From Prevotella sp. (GTDB lineage Bacteria > Bacteroidota > Bacteroidia > Bacteroidales > Bacteroidaceae), in assembly GCA_018053665.1 (NCBI GenBank), contig JAGPKZ010000015.1, positions 1-33,385 on the forward strand: a DNA stretch of 33,385 nucleotides, read 5' to 3'. The notes under the pieces were generated by a model. The model did not search any database. It saw nothing but the letters and a program-made list of their open reading frames with translations, and was not told where the DNA came from. A program made the translations under genes and the position numbers. Of this stretch, positions 7,692-17,556 are shown one piece after another; within the stretch, counting starts at the first letter, position 1; each line of letters starts with the position of its first letter.

Positions 7692-8878
7692 AATAATTTA
7701 TCTATTTCATCAAACTGTTTACCCATATTCAAATTTAAGTATATAGTGTATAGAGGTAAAGCCCATTTACTTTTCTGTTCAGGTGCCAGTGCCCGATATC
7801 TCTCAAGATAAGGCATTGCGTTACGATAGCAGTCCAATATCTTATTTCGCTTTTTCTGACTCAACTGCATGTTCTTGTCCAATTCCACAGCCTGATTAAA
7901 CCATGACAGACCTGCATTTAAAAACGCATCAGCAAGAGAGTCGTTCTGCGCTATAAGTCTTTTGCAAATATCAAGACAGTCAGAGTATTTGCCTTGCAAC
8001 AAAAGCACACTACTCTTGGCATATCTGAATACAACACTTGCACTATCAGATTTCAAGGCTGTATCGCATATTTTCAAAGCCTCTTCATATTGATTCAGTT
8101 GCACGTAGTTATCAATAAGTCGAGGAAAGAAGAATGAGAATGTGGGATATTTATCAAAACCATCCCATAATGTCTTAACATATCGTACAGTATCATTTTC
8201 AAGTTTATATGTCTCTGCAAGATATTGCAGCATCAAGTTAGTATGTGCTGTATCTTTCAGTGCCAGATAAGTATGTCTAAGTGTTGCTTGTGGATCTTTC
8301 AGCTTATATCCACAATACACAGCCCAATACGCAGCCTGAGGAAGATTCTTGTCACGAGAGGCATATTTATATTTTGCAAACAACGGATTAGCCGAACAAT
8401 CAATATAAGTATTAAAGAAATCATAGGCTCTCAAGTAGTCATGTTTCTTTATGAAATAAATACCTCCATAATAGAGATTAGGCCTATATTGATTAAGAAG
8501 TTCAGCACTGTGGTCACGATATTGAAACTTTACACGTCCCTTTTCATCAGGCTTCCTATCCAAAGAGTCCAGTCCTTCCAACGTGGCGAACATCCTTCTT
8601 GTAAGATTAAACAGTGATGTCGTATCGTATTGCTGTTTAAGATACAATTTTTCGTTACCCTGCTCATACTGTTTCTGCTGCGCTTCGAAAAGTGTAAGCC
8701 ATATTTTCTCGTTATCTCTGTTTGTTGAGTCTTTCAGCAAATCAGTCATAAGCTTTTCCGCATTGTCAAGACTACTTCCACTCTTCACAAAATCACGTGC
8801 CTGTGATATTACCTTTTTCTGCCCCATTACACACTGTGGCAGTAAAAATATCAATATGTATAAAATATACTTTCTCAT
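7688..8878 (-). CDS. Exported TPR-repeat protein, third of a tandem trio
   Basis: The 396-residue protein has a signal peptide (MRKYILYILIFLLPQCVMG|Q) and helical TPR-like repeats through the mature part. It shares with the two upstream genes the core order: an early Lys-rich helix pair, a YDFFNTYIDCSANPLF block (cf. KYFGMYVESAVNPLF in the first paralogue), a YxALKDT block and a C-terminal PLYTIYLNLNM (cf. PLYSVYYSLYG). I know no defined function. TPR proteins of this sort usually scaffold protein contacts in the periplasm. It overlaps both neighbours: one base with the upstream gene (TAATG) and four with the helicase (ATGA), so it is translationally coupled on both sides. Confidence 0.85.
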   Translation of the reverse strand: MRKYILYILIFLLPQCVMGQKKVISQARDFVKSGSSLDNAEKLMTDLLKDSTNRDNEKIWLTLFEAQQKQYEQGNEKLYLKQQYDTTSLFNLTRRMFATLEGLDSLDRKPDEKGRVKFQYRDHSAELLNQYRPNLYYGGIYFIKKHDYLRAYDFFNTYIDCSANPLFAKYKYASRDKNLPQAAYWAVYCGYKLKDPQATLRHTYLALKDTAHTNLMLQYLAETYKLENDTVRYVKTLWDGFDKYPTFSFFFPRLIDNYVQLNQYEEALKICDTALKSDSASVVFRYAKSSVLLLQGKYSDCLDICKRLIAQNDSLADAFLNAGLSWFNQAVELDKNMQLSQKKRNKILDCYRNAMPYLERYRALAPEQKSKWALPLYTIYLNLNMGKQFDEIDKLL

Positions 8879-9939
8879 TATCTTATAACCTTATTAATAT
8901 ATTCAAGCATTTGCTTGCTCTCCATTTCCTCCTGCTTAGGATCAAGCAGTGAGGCTTTAACAATCCATTGTTTTGCGCTTTGCAACAACTCTCTGTATTT
9001 AATTTCGTCAGCCTTTCTAAACCGCAGTTTACTGACTTGCATACTGTCCTTCAACAGTTTGGCTTCATTATAGTAACATTTTCCTATATTATATACTGCC
9101 GGCACATAAGTACTGTCAATACTCAATGCACACTTAAAACTGTTAATCGCATCAACACATCGCATGTTTTTCTGTTCAACCGCACCTTTCAACATCCATC
9201 CAAGTTTATTTTCAGGATTTTTTTTAGTCTCACTCATTGCAAACTGCGACACTTCACGTTCATGTCCGTTTGCTAAGAAATAATCCGCAAGCATTTTAAA
9301 ATAAGCTGTATTCTCAGGAGCTTTATCATAAAGATCCAGTAATTCTGCCACATAATTCACAGAATCAGCTTTAGTCACAAGTTGCTTGCTAATGCAGTTA
9401 ATCTTTATTTCCGCTGCATCATGTGCAAAATTTGCATCCTTCAATGCCAAGTCAGCGTAACGTTTAGCATTGTCGTAATCCTCTTTTCCAAAAGAAAGCA
9501 GACTCACATAATATGCGACAAGTCCAACATTCTGGTTTTGCTTTTGGAACAGAGCTCCATCGGTGCAATCAAGATACAACTTAAATATTTCCATGGCATC
9601 GTCGTTTTTTCTGCGACCATATTCATACATGCCTGCGTCAATAAGCGGAGAAAGAAACTTTGACAATCGTTTGGAATTGTCATGTCTGTAATGTAGTTTT
9701 ATTTTGCCTTTAGAATCACTTTTTGAATCGAAGTAATCACATAATACTGCCGTTTTCATCAATTTGACAACATTATCATAATAGTATAATGTGTCATCAC
9801 TTATCGACGGCATATTATCAAGTATATTATCAATCTCTGTGTTTAGACGTTTTGCAGTATTCTGCACATCTTGCCCAAAGCACGTCATAAATGATGACAT
9901 ACAAAACAATATTGTTATTATAAGAAAGCTGCGTTTCAT
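8878..9939 (-). CDS. Exported TPR-repeat protein, second of a tandem trio
   Basis: The ATG at 9939 gives 353 residues and a proper signal peptide (MKRSFLIITILFCMSSFMTCFG|Q). A longer reading from 9978 would put 13 residues ahead of it and start inside a hairpin, so I reject that start. Shared blocks with its neighbours include MEIFKLYLDCTDGALF, KRYADLALKD and KADSVNYVAELLDLYDK (cf. KADSLQYVETLKGLYAK). It is the shortest of the three and lacks the C-terminal PLY-xxY segment seen in both others, ending in a different helix (KQMLEYINKVIR). Function unknown. It may associate with its paralogues. Confidence 0.82.
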   Translation of the reverse strand: MKRSFLIITILFCMSSFMTCFGQDVQNTAKRLNTEIDNILDNMPSISDDTLYYYDNVVKLMKTAVLCDYFDSKSDSKGKIKLHYRHDNSKRLSKFLSPLIDAGMYEYGRRKNDDAMEIFKLYLDCTDGALFQKQNQNVGLVAYYVSLLSFGKEDYDNAKRYADLALKDANFAHDAAEIKINCISKQLVTKADSVNYVAELLDLYDKAPENTAYFKMLADYFLANGHEREVSQFAMSETKKNPENKLGWMLKGAVEQKNMRCVDAINSFKCALSIDSTYVPAVYNIGKCYYNEAKLLKDSMQVSKLRFRKADEIKYRELLQSAKQWIVKASLLDPKQEEMESKQMLEYINKVIR

Positions 9940-9945
9940 AAAGGT

Positions 9946-9993
9946 AAATAGAGCATAACCTATGGATGAAAACTCCACGGTAATGCTCTATTT
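9946..9993 (-). other. Long-stem hairpin between two TPR genes
   Basis: AAATAGAGCAT (9946-9956) and ATGCTCTATTT (9983-9993) are perfect 11-bp inverted copies. An inner TGGA/TCCA pair (9963-9966 / 9974-9977) extends the structure. It fills the 67-base gap after the first TPR gene and ends 6 bases before the next ATG. It is either a weak terminator or attenuator, or a stem that shields the start of the second gene. Confidence 0.6.
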
Positions 9994-10006
9994 TTATTTA
10001 ATAGAA

Positions 10007-11230
10007 TTACTTGTTCAAAGATTCCATTTCCTTTGTACGACTGTCTGTTGCGCCATAAAGACTGTAATAAACAGAGTAGAGAGGATAACTCCAGTTAGCC
10101 TTCTCGCGGTTTGGATCCAAACTGCGTGCCTTCTCTAAGTAATCTTGGCTCTCTTTGTAAAGTCTCTGCTGTTCAGCCTTGTTGCCGTTGATAGAACCAG
10201 CCTGTGCATTAAGGCAGAAACCAAGATATGTAAGAACAACAACATTCTTGTCATCCTTTATGATAGCCTTCTTGAAACTTTCAACAGCCTGTTCTGGCTT
10301 GTTACTGTTCATCAAGTTCTGTCCCTTCAAAGCCCATGCGATAGAATTCTCAGGATCAGCAGCAATTTTGTCAGCAATAACTTTGTCCTGCTCAGCTATC
10401 ATCTTAAGACTACCATACATGTTTACTATTGTTGCGAAAATCTGGTCGTTCTTTGAATCCTTAGCATAAAGACCCTTCAATGTTTCAACATACTGAAGAG
10501 AATCAGCCTTAGACTTCAAACCCTGCTGCATAAGATACATTTTCAGGTTAAGAGCGTCCTTGTAAACGGCAGTGTCCTGCATAGCTACGTCAACATACTT
10601 ATTTGCCAAGTCCATCTGCTTGTTCTGGAATGCGTAAACACCAGCTACACGAGCAACCTCACCAAGATACTGATCAGGTGTCTTTGTACGGTCAATACTC
10701 TTGAACAATGGATTAACAGCACTCTCTACATACATACCAAAGTATTTCAAAGCTACTGTCTGATTATTCTTCTGACCTGCAGCCTGTCCAGCATTGATAA
10801 GGTTAGCACGCAAACCGTAAAGGCGAGTAGCGTTAGAAGACTCATACTTAGGCTTGATTTTACCACCATCGTTTGGTTTCTGGTCAAATTCATTACAAAC
10901 GATAGCGCTATTTATGGCATCATAAAGTGCGTCGTTGTAACCAGTAGTATCATAAGCCACTTCCTTACCCTGACCAAACTGCTTTGCCATCTGGTTAGAA
11001 GTAATGGTTCCTTGTTCCTTGGTGACTTTTTCCATTGCCAAGTCAACAAGCTTATTGTAAGCCTTAGCCTTTTCAGCGTCGTTTACCAACTGGTTCAAGT
11101 TAGTCTTCAGCAGTGTTTCTGCGTCAGCATAAGTTTTTGCCTTAAGTATCGCCTTCAGAGGCTCGCTGTCGCCGGCAAAAGCAGCAGATGTACCTAGTAG
11201 CATCAATGCTGCGATCATTAACTTTCTCAT
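10007..11230 (-). CDS. Exported TPR-repeat protein, first of a tandem trio
   Basis: The 407-residue protein has a signal peptide (MRKLMIAALMLLGTSAAFA|G), then a lysine- and alanine-rich helical region (about 25-80) and TPR-like repeats. The clearest is NSIAWALKGQNLMNSNKPEQ followed by AVESFKKAI near 295-325. It ends in an extended SYPLYSVYYSLYG segment. It starts 27 bases after gyrA on the same strand and has no promoter pattern that I can see, so it is probably read from the gyrA transcript. Two decayed paralogues follow. The function is unknown. The conserved position behind gyrA is best treated as genome context, not a link to DNA topology. Confidence 0.87.
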   Translation of the reverse strand: MRKLMIAALMLLGTSAAFAGDSEPLKAILKAKTYADAETLLKTNLNQLVNDAEKAKAYNKLVDLAMEKVTKEQGTITSNQMAKQFGQGKEVAYDTTGYNDALYDAINSAIVCNEFDQKPNDGGKIKPKYESSNATRLYGLRANLINAGQAAGQKNNQTVALKYFGMYVESAVNPLFKSIDRTKTPDQYLGEVARVAGVYAFQNKQMDLANKYVDVAMQDTAVYKDALNLKMYLMQQGLKSKADSLQYVETLKGLYAKDSKNDQIFATIVNMYGSLKMIAEQDKVIADKIAADPENSIAWALKGQNLMNSNKPEQAVESFKKAIIKDDKNVVVLTYLGFCLNAQAGSINGNKAEQQRLYKESQDYLEKARSLDPNREKANWSYPLYSVYYSLYGATDSRTKEMESLNK

Positions 11231-11257
11231 AATTACGTTTTTATATTAAAAGGTTTA

Positions 11258-13864
11258 TTATTCTTCTGTTTGGTCATCTTCGAAGTCAACCAAAGGAGCC
11301 TCTTCTTTATCTTCTGCCGAAGAATCAATCTGAGTATCCTTCTTTATCTCTTCAGACTTGTTAGCCCATTGCGCACGGCTTTCTTCCTCAACAGTAGCCT
11401 CCAATTCAGAGCTCATTACCTTGCATACGTTGGCAATGACATCGTTTTTCTTTGCGAGATTGATAAGGCGAACGCCCTGTGTTGCACGTCCCATTATACG
11501 AACATCAGCAACAGAGAGACGAATTACGATTCCACTCTTGTTGATAATCATAAGGTCATTATCGTCAGTAACATTCTTTATGCTTACCAAGCGACCTGTC
11601 TTATCTGTTATAGACATCGTCTTAACACCCTTACCACCACGATTTGTGATACGATAGTCTTGAACCAGACTGCGCTTACCATAACCCTGCTCACTTACAA
11701 CCATAACGGTTTCTGTGTCAGCGTCGTTTACGGTAACCATACCTATAACATCATCGTTCTCTGCATCAAGACGCATACCTCTTACACCGGTAGCTGTACG
11801 TCCCATTGTACGTATTGCATTCTCATTGAAACGAACAGCACGACCGTTACGGTTTGCAATAATCAGCTCGTTGTTACCATTAGTAAGACGTACATCAATA
11901 ACCTCGTCACCCTCTGCGATGTTTATGGCAATGACACCATTTGCACGTGGACGGCTGTAAGCCTCAAGACTAGTCTTCTTAACAGTACCGTTCTTCGTTG
12001 CGAAAATCACATAATGACTGTTGTTGAATTCCTCATCGTTAAGACCACTCAAACGAAGTATTGCGTTCAGTGTGTCGTCACTTTCAATATTGAGCATATT
12101 CTGTATAGCGCGGCCCTTACTATTGCGGTCGCCCTCAGGAATTTCATAACACTTCAGCCAAAAGCAACGTCCCTTCTTAGTGAAGAACAACATTGTCTGG
12201 TGCATTGTAGCAGGATAGATGAATTCAGTAAAGTCTTGCTCACGATGACGTGCACCCTTTGCACCTACTCCACCACGTGCCTGCTCACGGAAATCACTAA
12301 GCGGTGTACGCTTGATGTAGCCCATGTGGCTGACAGTAATAACAACAGGATCATTTGGATAGAAGTCTTCAGGATTGAATTCCTCGCTAGAATATTTAAT
12401 CTCTGTACGACGTTCATCGCCATACTTTTCCTTAACTTCGATAAGTTCTTCTTTCATAACCTTCTTGCAAAGTTCAGGATCGTCAAGAATCTGCTGGAAA
12501 TAAGCTATCTGACGCTCCAGTTCATCGTATTCAGAATGCAACTGATCCATACGTAGACCTGTGAGCTGACTCAATCGCATATCCACGATAGCCCTACTCT
12601 GCAATTCATCAAGGTTAAAACGCTGTTCAAGGTTCTTCTGAGCCTCAGCAGGAGTCTTGCTTGCACGGATAAGATGAACAACCTCGTCGATATTATCACA
12701 TGCAATGATAAGTCCTTCAAGAATATGAGCACGCTCCTGAGCCTTTCTCAAGTCATACTTTGTTCTGCGGATAGTTACGTCATGACGATGCTCTACGAAA
12801 TACTTTACGCATTCGCGCAAGCTGAGCAAACGTGGACGTCCCTTTACAAGAGCAATACAATTTACAGAGAAAGAACTCTGCAATGCTGTCATCTTGAAAA
12901 GTTTATTGAGTATTACGTTAGCATTGGCGTCTTTCTTTACATCAATTACTATACGCATACCCTGGCGACCAGACTCATCATTAGCGTTACTGATACCATC
13001 AATCTTACCATCCTTAACCAACTCAGCGATATACTCAATAAGCATCTGCTTGTTGACCCCATAAGGAATTTCAGTAATGACGATCTTATCGTGACTCTCG
13101 CCACTCTCTATTTCAGCTTTTGAACGCATTATGATGCGGCCACGACCAGTCTCATAAGCCTGACGTACGCCCTGCATGCCATAAATATAAGCACCTGTTG
13201 GGAAGTCCGGAGCCTTGATGTATTGCATCAATCCGTCCAAGTCGATTTCAGGATTATCAATATATGCGCAGCAACCGTCGATTACTTCACTAAGATTATG
13301 AGTAGGAATATTTGTAGCCATACCTACAGCGATACCGTTACCACCGTTTACCAACAAGTTAGGAATCTTTGTCGGCATAACAGAAGGCTCTACAAGCGTA
13401 TCGTCAAAGTTATTGGTCATGTCTACAGTTTCCTTTTCCAAGTCGTCCATGACGCGCTCACCCATTTTGCTAAGGCGGCACTCTGTATAACGCATGGCTG
13501 CAGGAGAATCACCGTCTACAGAACCAAAGTTTCCCTGACCGTCTACAAGTTTATAACGCATGCTCCAATCCTGTCCCATACGTACAAGTGCACCATAAAC
13601 AGAAGAGTCTCCATGTGGGTGATACTTACCAAGAACTTCACCAACTACGCGGGCACATTTCTTGTAAGGCTTATCACTAGTATTACCAAGTCCCTCCATA
13701 CCGTAAAGAATACGACGGTGAACTGGTTTAAAACCATCACGCACATCTGGTAGTGCACGAGCCACAATAACAGACATTGAATAATCAATATACGAAGACT
13801 TCATTTCGTCCTCAATATTGATCTTCAATATTCTTTGGTTATCAATTGTCTGATTTTCGTCCAT
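11258..13864 (-). CDS. gyrA: DNA gyrase subunit A
   Basis: The 868-residue protein introduces negative supercoils together with GyrB. The N-terminal breakage-reunion domain contains [28 protein letters not shown] and the catalytic tyrosine Y126 in MRYTECRL. The quinolone-resistance region has serine at 87 (E. coli S83) and glycine at 91 (E. coli D87). The C-terminal beta-pinwheel contains the GyrA box TNRGGKG near [13 protein letters not shown], which distinguishes gyrase from topoisomerase IV. The acidic tail ([18 protein letters not shown]) is usual. The start codon is followed by [10 protein letters not shown], and a promoter candidate lies about 120 bases upstream. It heads a closely packed minus-strand cluster with three TPR genes and a helicase. 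Confidence 0.97.
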   Translation of the reverse strand: MDENQTIDNQRILKINIEDEMKSSYIDYSMSVIVARALPDVRDGFKPVHRRILYGMEGLGNTSDKPYKKCARVVGEVLGKYHPHGDSSVYGALVRMGQDWSMRYKLVDGQGNFGSVDGDSPAAMRYTECRLSKMGERVMDDLEKETVDMTNNFDDTLVEPSVMPTKIPNLLVNGGNGIAVGMATNIPTHNLSEVIDGCCAYIDNPEIDLDGLMQYIKAPDFPTGAYIYGMQGVRQAYETGRGRIIMRSKAEIESGESHDKIVITEIPYGVNKQMLIEYIAELVKDGKIDGISNANDESGRQGMRIVIDVKKDANANVILNKLFKMTALQSSFSVNCIALVKGRPRLLSLRECVKYFVEHRHDVTIRRTKYDLRKAQERAHILEGLIIACDNIDEVVHLIRASKTPAEAQKNLEQRFNLDELQSRAIVDMRLSQLTGLRMDQLHSEYDELERQIAYFQQILDDPELCKKVMKEELIEVKEKYGDERRTEIKYSSEEFNPEDFYPNDPVVITVSHMGYIKRTPLSDFREQARGGVGAKGARHREQDFTEFIYPATMHQTMLFFTKKGRCFWLKCYEIPEGDRNSKGRAIQNMLNIESDDTLNAILRLSGLNDEEFNNSHYVIFATKNGTVKKTSLEAYSRPRANGVIAINIAEGDEVIDVRLTNGNNELIIANRNGRAVRFNENAIRTMGRTATGVRGMRLDAENDDVIGMVTVNDADTETVMVVSEQGYGKRSLVQDYRITNRGGKGVKTMSITDKTGRLVSIKNVTDDNDLMIINKSGIVIRLSVADVRIMGRATQGVRLINLAKKNDVIANVCKVMSSELEATVEEESRAQWANKSEEIKKDTQIDSSAEDKEEAPLVDFEDDQTEE

Positions 13865-13982
13865 TTAAATTTATTTATTATTTATTATTTTCTCATTTAT
13901 CAGCTTAAACCTTAAAAGTAAAAATCCATCAGAATGCCGTTTATTTTCATTCTAAGCGATTTTTAGTTCTTTTTCTAGGGTG

Positions 13983-14012
13983 CTAAATTACAACATTTTT
14001 TCGACATAACAA
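13983..14012 (-). promoter_or_regulatory. Promoter candidate for gyrA
   Basis: On the minus strand TTG (14012-14010), 19 bases and TAATTTAG (13990-13983), one mismatch from TAnnTTTG. It would give a leader of roughly 110 bases ahead of gyrA. Confidence 0.5.
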
Positions 14013-14033
14013 TGCGTTACGAGCAAAAAACGT

Positions 14034-14891
14034 TCATTTTACGTTTAATTTGCTATAATAATCAAGCAAACCGCTAACAGGACTTTGATCGATTCTACTC
14101 ACTTCAAATCCATATTCATTACACACTCCCTTGAGAATGTCGGAAAAGGCAACTGCGACACTGCCTATAAAGCCTATCTTGCTCACCTCGTTGTAGGGTA
14201 ATATATTGTATTTCATGAAATCAGAGAAATTATCCCTCACCAGTTTTCGCAAAGGTTCCTCGTCAATATGCTTACCAACAAATTTAGACACTGTGGCTAG
14301 ATAGCGATTTGCCAACGGCTCTGAATATACTTTGCTTATTACGCTGCTATAAGTTTGATTTGTCTCTTGAAGATACATGGCCTTTATCCGTTCAGGAATC
14401 CACCCTTTGAATATTCCGTTCATGAATCTCTTACCAAGCACAGCTCCACTGCCTTCGTCGCCAAGTATGTAGCCTAGCGGTGGAATATTTGATATCATCT
14501 CTTTTCCGTCATATAGGCAACTGTTTGCACCTGTGCCCAATATACATGCAATACCGCTCTCATGCCCGCATACGGCACGTGCCGCACCAAGCAAGTCACC
14601 TGCCACTTCCACGCTTTGCAACGGCAAAGAGAATCCGCCGGCAAGAATCTGCTGCATTACGGGAATCTTCTCAACAGTGCATCCACTTCCATAAAAGGCA
14701 ATCTGCAAGTCAGATGACAATAATTCTTCTGTCATCATGCACAACACTTCTTCATTCAGCGTACGCCTTATTTCCGTAACATCCTGATGAAAGGGATTTA
14801 TGCCTTGTGACCTGAAAGTTCTTGTTATCTCGTTGTTTTCCACAACAAACCAATCGGTTTTGGTACTACCGCTATCTGCTATTATCAACAT
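14034..14891 (-). CDS. BadF/BadG-type ATPase, N-acetylglucosamine kinase-like
   Basis: From the ATG at 14891 the protein has 285 residues and begins MLIIADSGSTKTDWF, the phosphate-1 loop of the ASKHA sugar kinases. A TTG start at 14906 would only add five residues. Phosphate-2 loop GTGANSCLYDG lies mid-protein, followed by LGDEGSGAVLGKRFMNG, typical of the BadF/BadG/BcrA/BcrD and GlcNAc-kinase family. The simplest role is cytosolic phosphorylation of N-acetylglucosamine or a related amino sugar in cell-wall or glycan salvage. The bcr/bad reductase activators bind an Fe-S cluster through cysteines that are not arranged that way here. It is transcribed away from the MscS gene. Confidence 0.85.
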   Translation of the reverse strand: MLIIADSGSTKTDWFVVENNEITRTFRSQGINPFHQDVTEIRRTLNEEVLCMMTEELLSSDLQIAFYGSGCTVEKIPVMQQILAGGFSLPLQSVEVAGDLLGAARAVCGHESGIACILGTGANSCLYDGKEMISNIPPLGYILGDEGSGAVLGKRFMNGIFKGWIPERIKAMYLQETNQTYSSVISKVYSEPLANRYLATVSKFVGKHIDEEPLRKLVRDNFSDFMKYNILPYNEVSKIGFIGSVAVAFSDILKGVCNEYGFEVSRIDQSPVSGLLDYYSKLNVK

Positions 14892-14917
14892 CTTTTCGAT
14901 TATCAATTATTTAACTA

Positions 14918-14925
14918 CAAAAGTA
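14918..14925 (-). promoter_or_regulatory. -7 element for the BadF-like gene
   Basis: TACTTTTG on the minus strand is an exact TAnnTTTG match 26 bases ahead of the ATG at 14891, which supports that start. No clear TTG at -33. Confidence 0.5.
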
Positions 14926-14999
14926 ATCATAAAAAACGATATTAAAGATAATTATTTAAAAAAGATTGCCTTTTCAAGCCTTTATTATCGCCTTTTTAG

Positions 15000-15007
15000 T
15001 ATTTTTG
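15000..15007 (+). promoter_or_regulatory. -7 element for the MscS channel gene
   Basis: TATTTTTG fits TAnnTTTG and lies 28 bases before the ATG at 15036. The -33 region has only a TTTTC stretch at a slightly long distance. Confidence 0.5.
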
Positions 15008-15035
15008 CATGCATATTTCATAACAAAGCAAATTA

Positions 15036-17390
15036 ATGAACAAGAGGGTCTTACTAACAATCCTACTCATTGCCACGATACTATCTCCGGCAAGAGCCGT
15101 TCTCAAAGAACAAAATCTTGAAAACACGCTGTCTATTCTTCGTACCGAACTCACAAATTACCATACTGAACTTGAACGTCAGTCGGGATTCATGAAAGAG
15201 CAGCAGACTCAAGTCGTCGATAAACTATTCGGAATTATGAACAAGAGCAGCCAAAACTCGCTAATGCTCTATTCGCAACGTCCTGAATACGTATTCGATC
15301 TAGCGTATGCATGTCATGAAGCAACTGAACAATATCATGATTACAAGAAAAACGTGCTACCGTTCAGAAACTTCATCACAAAGACCAACTCGGAGATTGC
15401 TCGCTACGACAGTCTTATCAACACTTTGAGCAGCATGCACGTTGCATCACTTAACCAAAAGGCTTTGATCGACAAGAATGTATGTCTCACATTGGCTATC
15501 AACATCCGTCATACACTTAATGACAACAGCAACCAATTCAATGACTATATTGGTTATTATCAGTCTACAGAAAGCCAACTGAAGCATCTTAACGACTATG
15601 CCAACAAGCGTTATTCTGAAATACAAAACAATATCTTCAGCAATGCCGGTGACAATTATTTTAAGATTATATCAAAGTTGGGCATGAACGTGAGAGAAAC
15701 ACGTGAATCCATAGAAAGCAAATATTTCATTAAGACTAAAGTGCCATCGCAATGGGACTCACGACTGATTTTCGGACTTTTTGCTATAATGGGTTTCTAT
15801 GGTTTCATTGCTTGCTTCCTCAATATTCTATCAATAAGATTTCTAGTGCCTAAGAGATTTCGCACCGAGTCGTTCATGTCTAAACGCACCTGCATTATCA
15901 TGGCTTCGTCCGTGGTGTCGCTAGCGATAATATTGGGACTTACAAGATTTATCTTCTCCGAACAAAACTTCATCATCATGGCTAGCGGACTTCTTGTGGA
16001 ATATACATGGCTGCTAGGCGTGATTCTGATTTCACTTCTTCTGCGACTTGACGGCAAGCAGATTGCAAGCGCATTCAGAATATACTCGCCATTGATATTT
16101 ATAGGACTCGTCGTGATAGCATTCCGCATCATATTGATTCCAAATGATTTGGTTAACATCATATTTTCGCCTATCCTGCTCATCTGCACGATATGGCAAT
16201 GGTGGGTGATAAGACGACACAACAAGAACATTCCAAAGAGCGATTTCGCCTTCACATACACATCCCTTTTGGTTTTTATCGTGTCACTGATTTCTGCTAG
16301 TAATGGATACACGCTGTTCAGTGTGCAACTGCTGATATGGTGGGTGATGCAGCTTACATGCATACTCACAATAACATGCCTTCGAGGATGGCTTAAAGGT
16401 ATCGCTAAAAGAAAAGGCTACGACAAAATGGATATCAAGAAGACGTGGCTGTTCGACTTAATTTACAAAGTGATTTTACCAATGCTAGGCGTCTATTCGT
16501 TTATCATCGCTATATACTGGGCTTCCGACGTGTTCAATCTCAGCGACACAACGTGGATGATATTCAAGAAAAACTATATCGAAACAAAGTGGTTCTCAGC
16601 TAGCATATTCTCTATTGCAGAGGTAATCGTGCTGTTCTATCTGTTCTCATACGGCAACAGATGTTTTAAGGCTTTTCTGAAACTTCATTTCGAGAAATCA
16701 GACCACAGTACCGCTGCCAGCAAAAACGTTATGGCAAAGAATCTTGTGCAGGTAATCGTATGGGGTATATGGCTGATAAGTGCACTGGCCATTTTCCATA
16801 TTGACAACACATGGCTGGTTGTTGTTTCCGGAGGTCTATCTACAGGTATCGGTTTTGCCATGAAGGATATTCTTGAAAACATCTACTACGGTATTTCTCT
16901 TATGGCGGGACGTGTGAAGATTGGCGATTATATCGTTTGTGACGGAACTCGTGGTAGGGTTAGTTCAATAAGTTATACTTCAACTATTGTCGAGGCAAAT
17001 GACGGTTCGGTGATTGCATTCCAAAATAGTCAGCTCTTCACAAAGAACTACAAGAACATGACCAAGAATCATGGTTACGAACTTGATTGCCTCGAAGTTG
17101 GTGTGGCTTACGGAACAGATATCCACAAAGTGAAACAGTTGCTTCATGACGAGATTTCAAAACTAGACTGCATCAACAAGGAGCGTGACATAAATATCAC
17201 TTTAAAGGATTTCGGCGACAGTGCCATCAATCTAAAGATTCTTGTATGGGTTCCTGTGTTATCACAGAACGATGCCGACGGATGTATTCTTGAATGCATT
17301 TACGACACGCTGAATAAATACAATATCGAGATCCCATATCCGCAACGCGAAATATCAATCAAACATTCAGAAGACGCAGTAAAATCGTAA
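15036..17390 (+). CDS. Large MscS-family mechanosensitive channel
   Basis: The 784-residue protein has a signal peptide (about 1-20, ending SPARA), a long helical periplasmic region (about 25-230), then a membrane block that starts near 243-265 and continues with several helices to about 540. The MscS domain proper covers about 560-775. Its pore helix reads GGLSTGIGFAMKDILENIYYG near 597-617, followed by the beta domain (GRVKIGDYIVCDGTRGRVSSI). This is the multi-helix type, like MscK or YbdG relatives, and not the 286-residue MscS. It should open under membrane tension and release solutes in osmotic downshift. It stands alone, with a hairpin terminator 33 bases after its stop. Confidence 0.93.
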   Translation: MNKRVLLTILLIATILSPARAVLKEQNLENTLSILRTELTNYHTELERQSGFMKEQQTQVVDKLFGIMNKSSQNSLMLYSQRPEYVFDLAYACHEATEQYHDYKKNVLPFRNFITKTNSEIARYDSLINTLSSMHVASLNQKALIDKNVCLTLAINIRHTLNDNSNQFNDYIGYYQSTESQLKHLNDYANKRYSEIQNNIFSNAGDNYFKIISKLGMNVRETRESIESKYFIKTKVPSQWDSRLIFGLFAIMGFYGFIACFLNILSIRFLVPKRFRTESFMSKRTCIIMASSVVSLAIILGLTRFIFSEQNFIIMASGLLVEYTWLLGVILISLLLRLDGKQIASAFRIYSPLIFIGLVVIAFRIILIPNDLVNIIFSPILLICTIWQWWVIRRHNKNIPKSDFAFTYTSLLVFIVSLISASNGYTLFSVQLLIWWVMQLTCILTITCLRGWLKGIAKRKGYDKMDIKKTWLFDLIYKVILPMLGVYSFIIAIYWASDVFNLSDTTWMIFKKNYIETKWFSASIFSIAEVIVLFYLFSYGNRCFKAFLKLHFEKSDHSTAASKNVMAKNLVQVIVWGIWLISALAIFHIDNTWLVVVSGGLSTGIGFAMKDILENIYYGISLMAGRVKIGDYIVCDGTRGRVSSISYTSTIVEANDGSVIAFQNSQLFTKNYKNMTKNHGYELDCLEVGVAYGTDIHKVKQLLHDEISKLDCINKERDINITLKDFGDSAINLKILVWVPVLSQNDADGCILECIYDTLNKYNIEIPYPQREISIKHSEDAVKS

Positions 17391-17422
17391 TGTAAAGAAG
17401 TTTTATTTCTTCTTCGCCAGAA

Positions 17423-17470
17423 AAACTAATGCTGCTGCTGTTTTCTTTATTACAGCTGCAGCATTAGTTT
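17423..17470 (+). terminator. Hairpin terminator after the MscS gene
   Basis: An 18-base stem with one mismatch: left arm 17423-17440 (AAACTAATGCTGCTGCTG), right arm 17453-17470, and a T-rich 12-base loop. The downstream T run is short (GTTTCTCT), so termination may be incomplete. Confidence 0.7.
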
Positions 17471-17523
17471 CTCTAAATATATCTATCTATATATCTATCT
17501 ATATCTTGTATATAGTGGGGGCA

Positions 17524-17555
17524 TTGACTGTCAGGGAGTTACACGTTTATTTTTG
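17524..17555 (+). promoter_or_regulatory. Orphan promoter pattern in the intergenic region
   Basis: TTG (17524-17526), 21 bases, TATTTTTG (17548-17555). No gene starts downstream for more than a kilobase. Two AACTTTTTT dyads follow at once. Confidence 0.4.
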
Positions 17556-17556
17556 C

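Noticed and set aside
9940-9978. Upstream start that would add 13 residues to the second TPR protein
   Set aside because: It lies inside the hairpin and would bury the signal peptide; the ATG at 9939 gives a standard exported N-terminus.
11270-12556. 428-codon open frame opposite gyrA
   Set aside because: It is a shadow of the gyrA codons; the product has no domain and is rich in improbable Thr/Ile/Cys runs.
17478-17507. TATCTATC tandem patch as a phase-variable repeat
   Set aside because: Only a few imperfect units, not in a promoter spacer or coding frame; simple AT-rich drift is enough.
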